Program-made: the position numbers and the translations under genes
Source: Prevotella sp. UBA7764
GTDB lineage: Bacteria > Bacteroidota > Bacteroidia > Bacteroidales > Bacteroidaceae
Assembly (NCBI GenBank): GCA_002481295.1
Contig: DLDU01000040.1
Span: 1 to 27,519, forward strand
Reading direction: 5' to 3'
Length of the DNA stretch: 27,519 nucleotides
Notes under the pieces: model-generated
What the model was told of the DNA's origin: nothing
The model's input: only the letters and a program-made list of their open reading frames with translations
Database searches by the model: none
Shown: piece after piece, positions 1 to 8,000 of the stretch
Position numbering within the stretch: position 1 is the first letter of the stretch
Layout: the number at the start of each line of letters is the position of its first letter

Positions 1-791
1 CTGATGGCTCCCACCTCCTTATAATAACGGATCATCTGGCGCACCTCTTCCTCCGAGAAGCCGAGCATCTGATTGAAGCGGGCATCGAGACTCATGTTCA
101 AAGCAATGTTGTAGCCACTGGTGAGATCGTCGAGCGTAATGGGCGAGACGCCAAGCATGATGATGCGGTGGAACATCGGCTTGAAGAGCTTGAAGATGTC
201 GCGGTAGAAGCCGGTGCCGTGCGTGAGCTCGTGGTAAGCCCGCTGTCCCTTCACGTTGAGCACGTTGTTGGTGAAGTTGTCGTATTCGTCGACGATGAGG
301 TAGAGCTTATTTTTTGCTTTCTTTGCCTCCATTCTGACAATGTTGAGCTTGCTTGCAGCCGTCTCTGCACTATGTACCCACTCCACGACACGGGGACTAT
401 AGTAGTTCTTGTAGTCGTCGATGAAAGAGTCCATCACATTGCAGCAGTAACGGTTGAAGTTCTCGTATAGATTCTCCAAGTCGCTGCCCACCATAGAGAA
501 GTCGAAATGCAACACCTGAAACTCTCCCTGCTCTTTTGTCGGATGTTCAGCGACATACAGTCCCTTGAACAGCTCTTGGAAGTTGTCCTTCTGATTGATG
601 TCGTAATACGATTCCAGCATATCGAGGAAGAGACTCTTGCCGAAGCGGCGCGGGCGCACCAGAAAAAGGAAGTTGCCTGCCCTCTCCATCTTCTCAAAGA
701 ACATGGTCTTGTCGACCAAGTATTTATTTTCCTTCCTTAGCTGCTCAAAGTCAGAGATGCCGTAAGGAACAAGTTTGTAATTTGCGCTCAT
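1..791 (-). CDS. AAA-ATPase-like protein, 5' part (runs off the left edge)
   Basis: The minus frame is open from an ATG at 789-791 to the window edge, giving 263 residues of an incomplete protein. It begins MSANYKLVPYGISDFEQLR. A Walker A-like RPRRFGKS lies at residues 46-53 and a Walker B-like LIVDEYD at 165-171. This is the pattern of the AAA-ATPase_like family (PF09820), whose members usually carry a C-terminal PD-(D/E)XK nuclease-like domain; that part would lie outside the window. Cellular role of the family is not established; links to mobile DNA or defence are speculative. A textbook promoter at 817-848 ends just upstream and fixes the start. A second, decayed member of the same family is at 25173-25997. 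Confidence 0.85.
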   Translation of the reverse strand, partial: MSANYKLVPYGISDFEQLRKENKYLVDKTMFFEKMERAGNFLFLVRPRRFGKSLFLDMLESYYDINQKDNFQELFKGLYVAEHPTKEQGEFQVLHFDFSMVGSDLENLYENFNRYCCNVMDSFIDDYKNYYSPRVVEWVHSAETAASKLNIVRMEAKKAKNKLYLIVDEYDNFTNNVLNVKGQRAYHELTHGTGFYRDIFKLFKPMFHRIIMLGVSPITLDDLTSGYNIALNMSLDARFNQMLGFSEEEVRQMIRYYKEVGAI

Positions 792-816
792 AGTGACAGT
801 CTTTTGTTTCTACTTG

Positions 817-848
817 CAAAGATAGTGAAAACGAGCGGAATACGCAAA
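817..848 (-). promoter_or_regulatory. Bacteroidota sigma-A promoter for the AAA-ATPase-like gene
   Basis: On the minus strand, TTTG (845-848) is followed after exactly 20 nt by TATCTTTG (817-824). This matches TTTG-N19..21-TAnnTTTG. The expected start is near 811, giving an ~20-nt leader before the ATG at 791. Confidence 0.75.
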
Positions 849-875
849 CTTAGCAGTGCTTTGTTTGCGTATTCC
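837..875. repeat. 13-bp perfect inverted repeat over the promoter -33 box
   Basis: ggaatacgcaaac (837-849) is perfectly repeated in inverse orientation at 863-875, with a 13-nt spacer. The left arm contains the TTTG -33 element of the minus-strand promoter. No T-run follows on either side, so an operator is likelier than a terminator, although it also lies downstream of the GH43 stop at 938. Confidence 0.65.
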
Positions 876-937
876 AGAAGCGTTGATAGTTTCGTGACAT
901 CAGCCATACGAGCTAATATCGTCATGTCAGACGGGAA

Positions 938-2605
938 TTAGTTTACCTTTTTACCCCAATAGGTAAACAGATTGCTTTTGCTGTTGTAGTTGCTGAGTCC
1001 GGAGAAGACGATCGTTGCCTTTCTGGGTCTCGACTCCCAGTCAACCTCGCGGCTGAGATACATGGGTATGCCAGCAATATAAAGTATACCGGCAGCCTTG
1101 TCGTATTTCCATGTTGATCCAGCCTTGAAGCCAGCCGTGATCTTGTGGCCGGAGCCCAATGTCATAGAGACAGAAGTGCATTGCTGGCCTGCTTTGTACG
1201 ACAAAGGTATCAGTTCCCATTTGCCTTTGAGCTCACTCTCAAGGATGGTGAGTTGTGGTACGTTGCCATATCTTTCCGGCATGACGACAGGCCATCCGTC
1301 TTGTGTCCATCTCAGAGATCTCACTTGTCCCATCATGATGGCGTTGGAGTATGGGTTGCCGTTTGTGTTGGCCGGCAGACGTCCCTGAGAGGCAAAGAAC
1401 CAGTTGCCCTTGCCATCGTCGAATACGCAGCAGTGCGATACGCCGACCCATCCATTGTGGCCGTTGAAACGATAGGGATGTGTGACAATTGGATAGGCCT
1501 CTCCACCTTTTGCTGTGCAGTCGCGGCCGTCTTTTCCATAGTAGGGTCCAAGGATGTTCTTCGACCTCAGCACTCGTGTGTTGTAAGCCACAGAGAGTTC
1601 GTCGTAGGCCAGGAACAGGTAGTAGTAACCATCATGGTATACCACTTCCGGACCTTCGGAGGCCTGCCAACGACTGCTGAGGTTGCGCGAGTAAACCAGT
1701 TGGCCATAGCTGGAGATGTCTCCCCATGGATTGCCCTGTTGGGTATAAGGCTTACCCGTATTGGGATTGATACGCAGGGCTACGATGCCGGAATGCCAGG
1801 AGCCGTAGAGCAGATAGTGTTTGCCATCGGGACAGATGATATAGGTAGGATCAATGGCGTTGTATTTGAAGTAAGCGTTCCAGTCGCTGCCTGACGGACG
1901 GTAATAGTTGAATCCCTTGTCTGTGGATGATGTGGTGACCATGCCTTTGTCTACCCATTTATTTGAAGCCGGGTCGGAAGTCTCCATCATGCCGATGAAG
2001 GCACGCTCTGTCCATGAGTTGCACCAGTTGGCGGCATCGTTGTATTTCCCGTTTCCGATGTAGTTGTCCACCACTATGGAGTAGTACATTCTGTAGAGCC
2101 CGTTTCTCACCTTGCGGGCGCAAGGAGCCCAGAAGCAGTAGCGGAACTTCTTGATGGGAGGCAGCCCCATGGCAGCGCGGTATTCGTTGGTTTTTGTAGC
2201 CACCCACGACGGCTGTCTGTGCATGGTGGATCCTACCCACGACCAGTGTACCAAGTCTTTGGACCGTCGACAGAAGAAGTGACCGTGCCCGTCCAAAGCG
2301 TTGCCGTAAGAGGCGTCGGTCTGATACATATAGTAGTATCCGTCGTCGGCCTTCATCACTGACGGATCGTGCACATTGGCAAGGTTCCAATTGCCCCGTT
2401 GGCTCCAGTCGGCGATAGAGGAATAGTCGTCGGCGTAGGTGGGGGCTGTGTACGTTGAGAGTTTGCCCGCACGGGTGGTCAGTGAAGTGGAGTCGCACAC
2501 GGGTGAGGCTTCTTCCGACGGATCGTCGGTTAGCATCTCGTTACTACAACTGGACAGGGCGAGCACCGCCATCCAAATCACGTTTGTAAGTAATAGCTTG
2601 TTCAT
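938..2605 (-). CDS. GH43 family lipoprotein, probable endo-alpha-1,5-L-arabinanase
   Basis: A 555-residue protein. Residues 1-20 are a lipoprotein signal ending in the lipobox LSSC (Cys20), so the enzyme is probably anchored on the outer membrane surface. The five-bladed GH43 propeller is shown by the catalytic base in NVHDPSV (Asp80), the pKa-tuning Asp in AIDPTY (Asp252) and the acid in SEGPEVVYHDGYYYLF (Glu317). His in HCCVFDDG fits the metal-binding position of arabinanases. About 100 C-terminal residues resemble the beta-rich extra domain found in larger GH43 arabinanases. Family membership is well supported; arabinan as substrate is inferred from motif layout and from the GH51 at 23005. 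The gene stands alone, with its own upstream region of 750 bp. Another GH43 activity, such as arabinofuranosidase, cannot be excluded. Confidence 0.88.
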   Translation of the reverse strand: MNKLLLTNVIWMAVLALSSCSNEMLTDDPSEEASPVCDSTSLTTRAGKLSTYTAPTYADDYSSIADWSQRGNWNLANVHDPSVMKADDGYYYMYQTDASYGNALDGHGHFFCRRSKDLVHWSWVGSTMHRQPSWVATKTNEYRAAMGLPPIKKFRYCFWAPCARKVRNGLYRMYYSIVVDNYIGNGKYNDAANWCNSWTERAFIGMMETSDPASNKWVDKGMVTTSSTDKGFNYYRPSGSDWNAYFKYNAIDPTYIICPDGKHYLLYGSWHSGIVALRINPNTGKPYTQQGNPWGDISSYGQLVYSRNLSSRWQASEGPEVVYHDGYYYLFLAYDELSVAYNTRVLRSKNILGPYYGKDGRDCTAKGGEAYPIVTHPYRFNGHNGWVGVSHCCVFDDGKGNWFFASQGRLPANTNGNPYSNAIMMGQVRSLRWTQDGWPVVMPERYGNVPQLTILESELKGKWELIPLSYKAGQQCTSVSMTLGSGHKITAGFKAGSTWKYDKAAGILYIAGIPMYLSREVDWESRPRKATIVFSGLSNYNSKSNLFTYWGKKVN

Positions 2606-2703
2606 TTTTGATTGTATGGATTAGTAAAACGGATTGTTGCTAAGTAATTTGCTGATCGCTTGTAGGCTTTTAGCTCTCCCTTCTCAGGAGTTTCTGCTGG
2701 TTG

Positions 2704-2735
2704 CAAAATTAATGGGATCGAGTTAATCATGCAAG
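2704..2735 (-). promoter_or_regulatory. Predicted promoter of the GH43 gene
   Basis: On the minus strand, CTTG (2732-2735) is followed after 20 nt by TAATTTTG (2704-2711), a full TAnnTTTG match with a 3-of-4 -33 box. The implied leader is about 90 nt. Confidence 0.55.
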
Positions 2736-2854
2736 GGACAGGCCATACTATTTTTCTTCATCTATCATTTTGTCCTCTCATTTCTGTTGGTTTGTCCACC
2801 ATGTTATGGTTACAAAGAGAAACGTCTGGCTATCTTTCTCTTAGTGGCAGGAAA

Positions 2855-2920
2855 TTACTCAGTGCATTGAGTAATTTTACTCAGTAGACTGAGTAATTTT
2901 ACGCAGCGCATTGAGTAAAA
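2855..2920. repeat. Three tandem 22-bp units, each a 20-bp dyad (TTACTCAG..TGAGTAA)
   Basis: Units begin at 2855, 2877 and 2899, exactly 22 bp apart. Unit 1 is TTACTCAGTGCATTGAGTAA, unit 2 is TTACTCAGTAGACTGAGTAA and unit 3 is TTACGCAGCGCATTGAGTAA. Each is an imperfect palindrome, separated by TT. The array lies about 120 bp upstream of the GH43 -33 box, so it could be a multi-site operator. No coding frame explains it. Confidence 0.8.
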
Positions 2921-2961
2921 TCTGAGAGGCAATAGTAATATGTTGTTAAACAGTCTATTAG

Positions 2962-2975
2962 AAACAACGTTGTTT
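2962..2975. promoter_or_regulatory. 14-bp perfect palindrome AAACAACGTTGTTT
   Basis: A perfect palindrome 42 bp beyond the triple dyad array, in the same upstream region of GH43. It is a possible regulator site; no factor can be assigned. The rest of 2921-3110 shows nothing recognisable. Confidence 0.35.
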
Positions 2976-3110
2976 GGATGTGTAACGTCAAAATAGAAGA
3001 AGGTTATGTACGTAAGAAAGGAATATACGCTGCTGAAGAAACGTTTCCGCGAGGTCTAAGCCTATGAGCACGGTCGGGTAGAGCGTATGGTGGGATGAAA
3101 GGAAAAAGGA

Positions 3111-3287
3111 GGGTGTGTCAAAATACAAATCCACAACCTAACAACCTTCAATCTGTAAGTTGAGAGCCCTCTAAAAGCAAAGAATAAGCCATTTCTTGAC
3201 TCGAAATGAGTTTTGAAATGGCTTTTTCTTATTGGAAAGTTTCAATCTGTAAGGTTTTCAAAATGGCATTTGCATTTTGATACACCC
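3111..3287. mobile_element. 177-bp MITE-like element with 20-bp terminal inverted repeats
   Basis: The left end gggtgtgtcaaaatacaaat (3111-3130) matches the inverse of 3268-3287 at 18 of 20 positions. The interior has a 13-bp direct repeat, ttcaatctgtaag, at 3147-3159 and 3241-3253, and a hairpin at 3186-3224. No transposase is present. Ends of the form GGGTGTGTCAAAA resemble those of some Bacteroidota insertion sequences, so this may be mobilised in trans. The right side runs into extra C residues to 3292, and no clear target duplication was found. Confidence 0.65.
3186..3230. terminator. Hairpin inside the MITE, possible two-way terminator
   Basis: Arms aagccatttc (3186-3195) and gaaatggctt (3215-3224) pair perfectly, with an inner actc/gagt stem. 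TTTTCTT follows on the plus strand, and TTATTCTTTG follows on the minus strand. It lies 126 bp past the gltD stop and may end the gltBD transcript. Confidence 0.5.
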
Positions 3288-3355
3288 CCCCCTGCTTGGC
3301 TTCGCTAAAAGCGATAATTCTAATGAATAGGTTTGACCTCTGTGTGAGGCTAAGA

Positions 3356-4786
3356 CTATTTCAGCAATTTGTCGACTTCCTCAGCCACTTCCTTGCCGCT
3401 GGCCATGGCACGCACCACGAGGCTGGCACCAGAGGCGGCGTCACCGGCCACGAAGACGTTGGCAGGGAACTGTGGCTGTTGCGGACGAAGGAAGCCCATG
3501 GCGAGGAGCACCATCTCGGCGGGGATGATCTCCGGATCCTTGGCTGGCTTCATCAGCGGACGGCCGCCTTCGGGATTCGGCACCCATGTGATCTCCTGCA
3601 CCTTCACGCCGGTGAGCTTGCCGTTCTTGCCGAGGAACTCCAGTGAGTTGATGTTCCAACGGCGCACGCAACCCTCTTCGTGCGAAGACGTTGTCTTCAG
3701 CGTACGCGGCCAGTTGGGCCACGGGTTCTTGGGATCGTCGGGACCCACTGGCGGCTTCGGCATGATCTCGATCTGTGTCACGCTCTTGGCTCCCTGACGG
3801 TGAGCTGTGCCGATGCAGTCGGAACCGGTGTCACCACCACCGATGACGAGCACGTTCTTGCCTTTGGCGTTGACGAGCTCATCGCGGCTGAACTCCTGTC
3901 CGGCGAGCTTACGGTTTTGCTGTGAGAGCATCTCCAGTGCGAAGTACACGCCCTTGAGGTCGCGTCCGGGAATCTTCAGGTCGCGGGCTGTCGGCGTGCC
4001 GGTGGCGACGACCACAGCGTCGTAGTCTGCGCTGAGCTTGTCGATGGTCACCGTCTTGTCCTTGCCGAGTGTCGGGTCGTTCTGAATGTTGGCAGCGATC
4101 TCGCCTTTGTCGTCAGCGCTCTTCTTCTTACTGTCCACGAGTTTCACGCCAAACTCAAAGATGATGCCCTCTTCGCGCAGCAGGTTGAGACGGCGGTCGA
4201 TGATCGACTTGATGAGCTTGAAGTTAGGAATGCCGTAGCGGAGCAGTCCGCCTGCATCCTCGCGTGCGTCGTAGACGGTCACCGTGTAGCCCTTCTGGTT
4301 GAGGCGTGTGGCGGCAGTCAGCCCGGCAGGTCCTGCACCGACGACAGCGACTTTCTTTCCGTTGCGCTCGGGCACGTGCGGCTTGACATAATCCTCGCCG
4401 AAGGCGTGCTCGATGATAGCGGCCTCGTCCTCGCGGTTGGTGGTCGGCTCATGCTCCATGAGGTTGAGCACGCAGGCCTTTTCGCAGAGTGCCGGACAGA
4501 TGCGTCCGGTGAACTCCGGGAAGTCGTTGGTCTCGGTGAGTAGCTCATAGGCCAGCTGCCAGTCACCGCGGTAGAGGGCGTCGTTCCACTCTGGCGGTTT
4601 GTTGCCAAGGGGGCAAGCCCAGTGGCAGAAAGGTACGCCGCAGTCCATGCAGCGGCTTGCCTGCAGTCGGCGGTCATTACTGTTGAGTGTCTGCTCCACT
4701 TCGCCGAAATCGTGGATGCGGTCATGTATAGGGCGGTAGCCGGCTTCCTTGCGCTCCACCTCTAAAAATCCTCTTGGATTACCCAT
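3356..4786 (-). CDS. gltD: Glutamate synthase small subunit (NADPH, GOGAT beta)
   Basis: A 476-residue cytoplasmic flavoprotein, close to the usual length of about 470. It oxidises NAD(P)H and passes electrons to GltB to form glutamate from glutamine and 2-oxoglutarate. The N-terminal cysteine clusters are CMDCGVPFCHWACP (Cys46, 49, 54, 58) and CPALCEKAC (Cys97, 101, 105), which bind [4Fe-4S] centres. The FAD-binding VGAGPAG is at 149-155, the NADPH-binding GGGDTG at 316-321, and the closing FAD motif VAGDAASGASLV is near the C-terminus. A Lys/Asp-rich stretch at about 219-250 looks like a surface insertion. The gene lies 220 bp downstream of gltB on the same strand, so co-transcription is likely. 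All key motifs are intact. Confidence 0.96.
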   Translation of the reverse strand: MGNPRGFLEVERKEAGYRPIHDRIHDFGEVEQTLNSNDRRLQASRCMDCGVPFCHWACPLGNKPPEWNDALYRGDWQLAYELLTETNDFPEFTGRICPALCEKACVLNLMEHEPTTNREDEAAIIEHAFGEDYVKPHVPERNGKKVAVVGAGPAGLTAATRLNQKGYTVTVYDAREDAGGLLRYGIPNFKLIKSIIDRRLNLLREEGIIFEFGVKLVDSKKKSADDKGEIAANIQNDPTLGKDKTVTIDKLSADYDAVVVATGTPTARDLKIPGRDLKGVYFALEMLSQQNRKLAGQEFSRDELVNAKGKNVLVIGGGDTGSDCIGTAHRQGAKSVTQIEIMPKPPVGPDDPKNPWPNWPRTLKTTSSHEEGCVRRWNINSLEFLGKNGKLTGVKVQEITWVPNPEGGRPLMKPAKDPEIIPAEMVLLAMGFLRPQQPQFPANVFVAGDAASGASLVVRAMASGKEVAEEVDKLLK

Positions 4787-4802
4787 AATCTTAAAAGTAT
4801 AG

Positions 4803-4989
4803 AAGTAAAAAGGTAAAAAGGTAAAAAAAGGAAATGTGAACTTGGAAGGATGCCTTCTTGTCGCTTGCTTTTGTAGACCTGATCACCTTTATGTTTTTAC
4901 TTGTTGATTTACTTGTTTGTTATCGGTGTTTGGGGTAAAGGGTAAACCGTAAAGGGCTTTTTGCCCTTTCTCTTTTTACCCTTTTACTT
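4803..4989. repeat. GGTAAAA-type repeats with 18-nt complementary arms between gltB and gltD
   Basis: The spacer is dominated by (A)nGGT repeats and their complements. aagtaaaaaggtaaaaag (4803-4820) pairs with 4972-4989 over 18 nt with one G-U. A third stretch at 4931-4950 can also pair with the gltB-proximal copy. A compact hairpin, aaagggc/gcccttt, lies at 4951-4969. In the minus-strand mRNA these arms lie between the gltB stop and the gltD start and could form competing structures. Confidence 0.6.
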
Positions 4990-5006
4990 TTTTACCCTTT
5001 TACCTT

Positions 5007-8000
5007 TTAATAGTCTCTCTGCATGTCAGCGATCTTCTGCTGGAGCTTCTTGACCTGCTCTTCCTGCAGCACACGCTTGTACTCGATAGGCACAACCTGG
5101 ATGAACTCCTCGACGTAGTGGTTCCATTCGTCGAGCATCGTGCGGGCGAGCTTCGAGCCGGTGTAGAGATAGTGCTGGCGGATGAGCTCATGGAGCTCCT
5201 TGCGGTAAGTGGTCTCCTCTACGAGGTTGATCTCCACCATGTCCATGTTGCAGAAGTAGTCGAAGTTGTGGTTCTTGTCCCAAACGTAAGCCACGCCACC
5301 ACTCATACCAGCGGCGAAGTTGCGGCCGGTAGGACCGAGGACGACGACGCGTCCGCCTGTCATGTACTCACAGCAGTGGTCACCGGCACCCTCCACGACG
5401 GCGATGGCTCCCGAGTTGCGCACGGCGAAGCGCTCACCGACCTGACCGTTGATATACAGTTCGCCTGAGGTGGCACCATACAAGCCGGTGTTGCCCGCGA
5501 TGATGTTGTCCTCGGCTTCGAAGTTGCTGCGGATTGGGGGCAGGATAGAGATGCGTCCGCCGGAGAGACCCTTGCCGAAGTAGTCGTTGGTCTCGCCTTC
5601 GAGTTTGAAGCTTACGCCGTGAACGAGGAACGCACCGAAGCTCTGACCTGCAGAACCCTTGAACTTGATGTTGATCGTGTCGTCGGGCAGACCTTCCTCA
5701 CCGTATTTCGTAGCGATGAGGCCACTGAGCATGGTGCCTACAGCACGGTTGGTGTTGCGGATGGCGTAGTCGAGGTTGATCTCCTCTTTCTTCTCGATGG
5801 CGTTTTGTGCGCTGGCGATGATCTGCTGGTCCAGGAGATCGTGGATCTCGTGATCCTGCAGCTTGGTGCAGTAGAGCGAAGTGTCGCCGGTCTCGCGGTG
5901 GAGCAGGTTGGAGAAGTCGAGGCTCTTCCATTTAGCCACCGTCTCCTCGTTGACATTGGCTTCCTCGGCCTTGATGTCACGCGGCACGATGAGCTCGGTG
6001 TGACCGACAATCTCGTTGAGTGTGGTATAACCCATCTCGGCGAGGTACTCACGTACCTCCTGAGCGATGAACTTCATATAGTTGACCACGTTGTGGTAGC
6101 TGCCTCGGAAGTGTGCGCGCAGTTTCGGGTCCTGCGTAGCCACGCCCATGGGGCAGGTGTTCTGCGAGCACTTACGCATCATCACACAGCCCAAGGTGAT
6201 CAGCGCGGAAGTACCGAAGCCGAACTCCTCAGCACCGAGCAGTGCCATGAGGATGACGTCGAGACCAGTCTTCAGCTGGCCGTCGACTTGCAGGCGGGCC
6301 AGTGAGCGCAGCCCGTTGCGGACGAGCGTCTGCTGTGTCTCGGCGATGCCGATCTCGGGCGAGATGCCTGCGAAGCGCATACTGCTGGCAGGGCTGGCAC
6401 CCGTACCGCCCTCAGCACCGGAGATGACAACGAGGTCGGCCTTAGCCTTTACCACGCCGGCAGCGATGGTGCCCACGCCGCTCTCGGCGACGAGTTTCAC
6501 GGAGATGGCAGCCTTCGGGTTGACATTCTTCAAGTCGAAGATGAGCTGCTTGAGGTCCTCGATGGAGTAGATGTCGTGATGAGGCGGTGGAGAGATGAGT
6601 GAGATGCCCGGAATGGAGTGGCGTGTCTTGGCGATGATCTCGTTGACCTTGTAGCCGGGCAACTGTCCGCCCTCACCAGGCTTGGCACCCTGTGCTACCT
6701 TGATCTGGATCTCCTCAGCGTTGACGAGGTATTCCGTGGTGACACCGAAGCGTCCGGAAGCCACCTGCTTGGTCTTACTGCTCAGGCTGATGCCGTCGAC
6801 AGTGCCGGAATAGCGGTCGCGGTCCTCACCGCCCTCACCGGTGTTGCTGCGTGCGCCGAGAGCGTTCATGGCCAGGGCCAGCGCCTCGTGAGCCTCTTTG
6901 CTCAACGCACCGAAGCTCATGGCACCGGTGACGAAGTGCTTGACGATGCTCTCGACGGGCTCCACCTTATTAATATCTATCGGGTTGCGCTTGAAGTCGA
7001 GGAAGTCGCGGACGAAGATCGGCTCCTTCTTGTGGTCGACGAGATTGGAGAATTTCTTGAAGAGCTCATAGTTGCCCGTGCGCGTAGCGAGCTGCAGGGT
7101 AGCGATGGTCTCTGGGTTCCATGCGTGGTCGATACCGTCCTTGCGCCAGTGGAACTGTCCGAGGTTCTTCAGTGGCAGTTCGATGTGGAGCGTCTCCTCC
7201 TCTTTCTCAGTGTTCACGGCAGCTCTGTGGAAGCGGAGCTGGTCGCGGGCGATGGTGTCGAGTCCGATGCCGCCGATGCTGCTCGTGTCGGTGCCGAAGT
7301 AAGCCTTCAGCAGACCCTGCGACAGACCGATGGCCTCGAAGATCTGGGCACCACGGTAAGAACGGATGGTGGAGATACCCATCTTGGCCATGATCTTGAA
7401 CAAGCCTTTCTTCACGGCCTTGATATAGTTGGCCTCGGCAGTGGGGTAGTTTTCCTGGATCTTGCCCTTCTTCACCAAGTCGTCGAGGACGGCGTAGGTC
7501 ATGTAAGGACAGAGTGCGGAAGCACCGTAGCCCAAGAGCAGGGCAGCGTGCATCACCTCGCGGATCTCACCGCTTTCGACGATCAGCGCGGTCTGCACTC
7601 GCTTACCCACATTGATCAGGTAGTGGTGCACGGCACTCACGGCGAGGAGTGACGGGATGGCGATGTGCTTGTCGTCGATGTCGCGGTCCGAGAGAATGAT
7701 ATAGTTGTATCCGTCGTCGACACTCTGCTCGGCGTCGTGGCAGAGACGGTCGATGGCCTCATGGAGACGTTCGCCGCCCATGGCAGGATCATCGGGAGTC
7801 TCGAAGGTCATGCTGAGCTTGCGGGTGTTGAAGCCTTTATAGCGGATGTTGCAAAGAATGTCGAGTTGGGCGTTGGTTAGAATCGGGTGGGGCAGACGCA
7901 CCATCTTGCAGTTGGTCTCGTCGGGGTTGAGAATACCTGTGCCGACGCGTCCGATGTACTCGGCCAGACTCATCACGAGGTTCTCACGGATGGAGTCGAT

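Noticed and set aside
6618..7652. Long plus-strand frame opposite gltB (also 5619-6305, 7887-8693, 8826-9590)
   Set aside because: Antisense shadows of a strongly conserved gene with GC-biased codons; no motifs.
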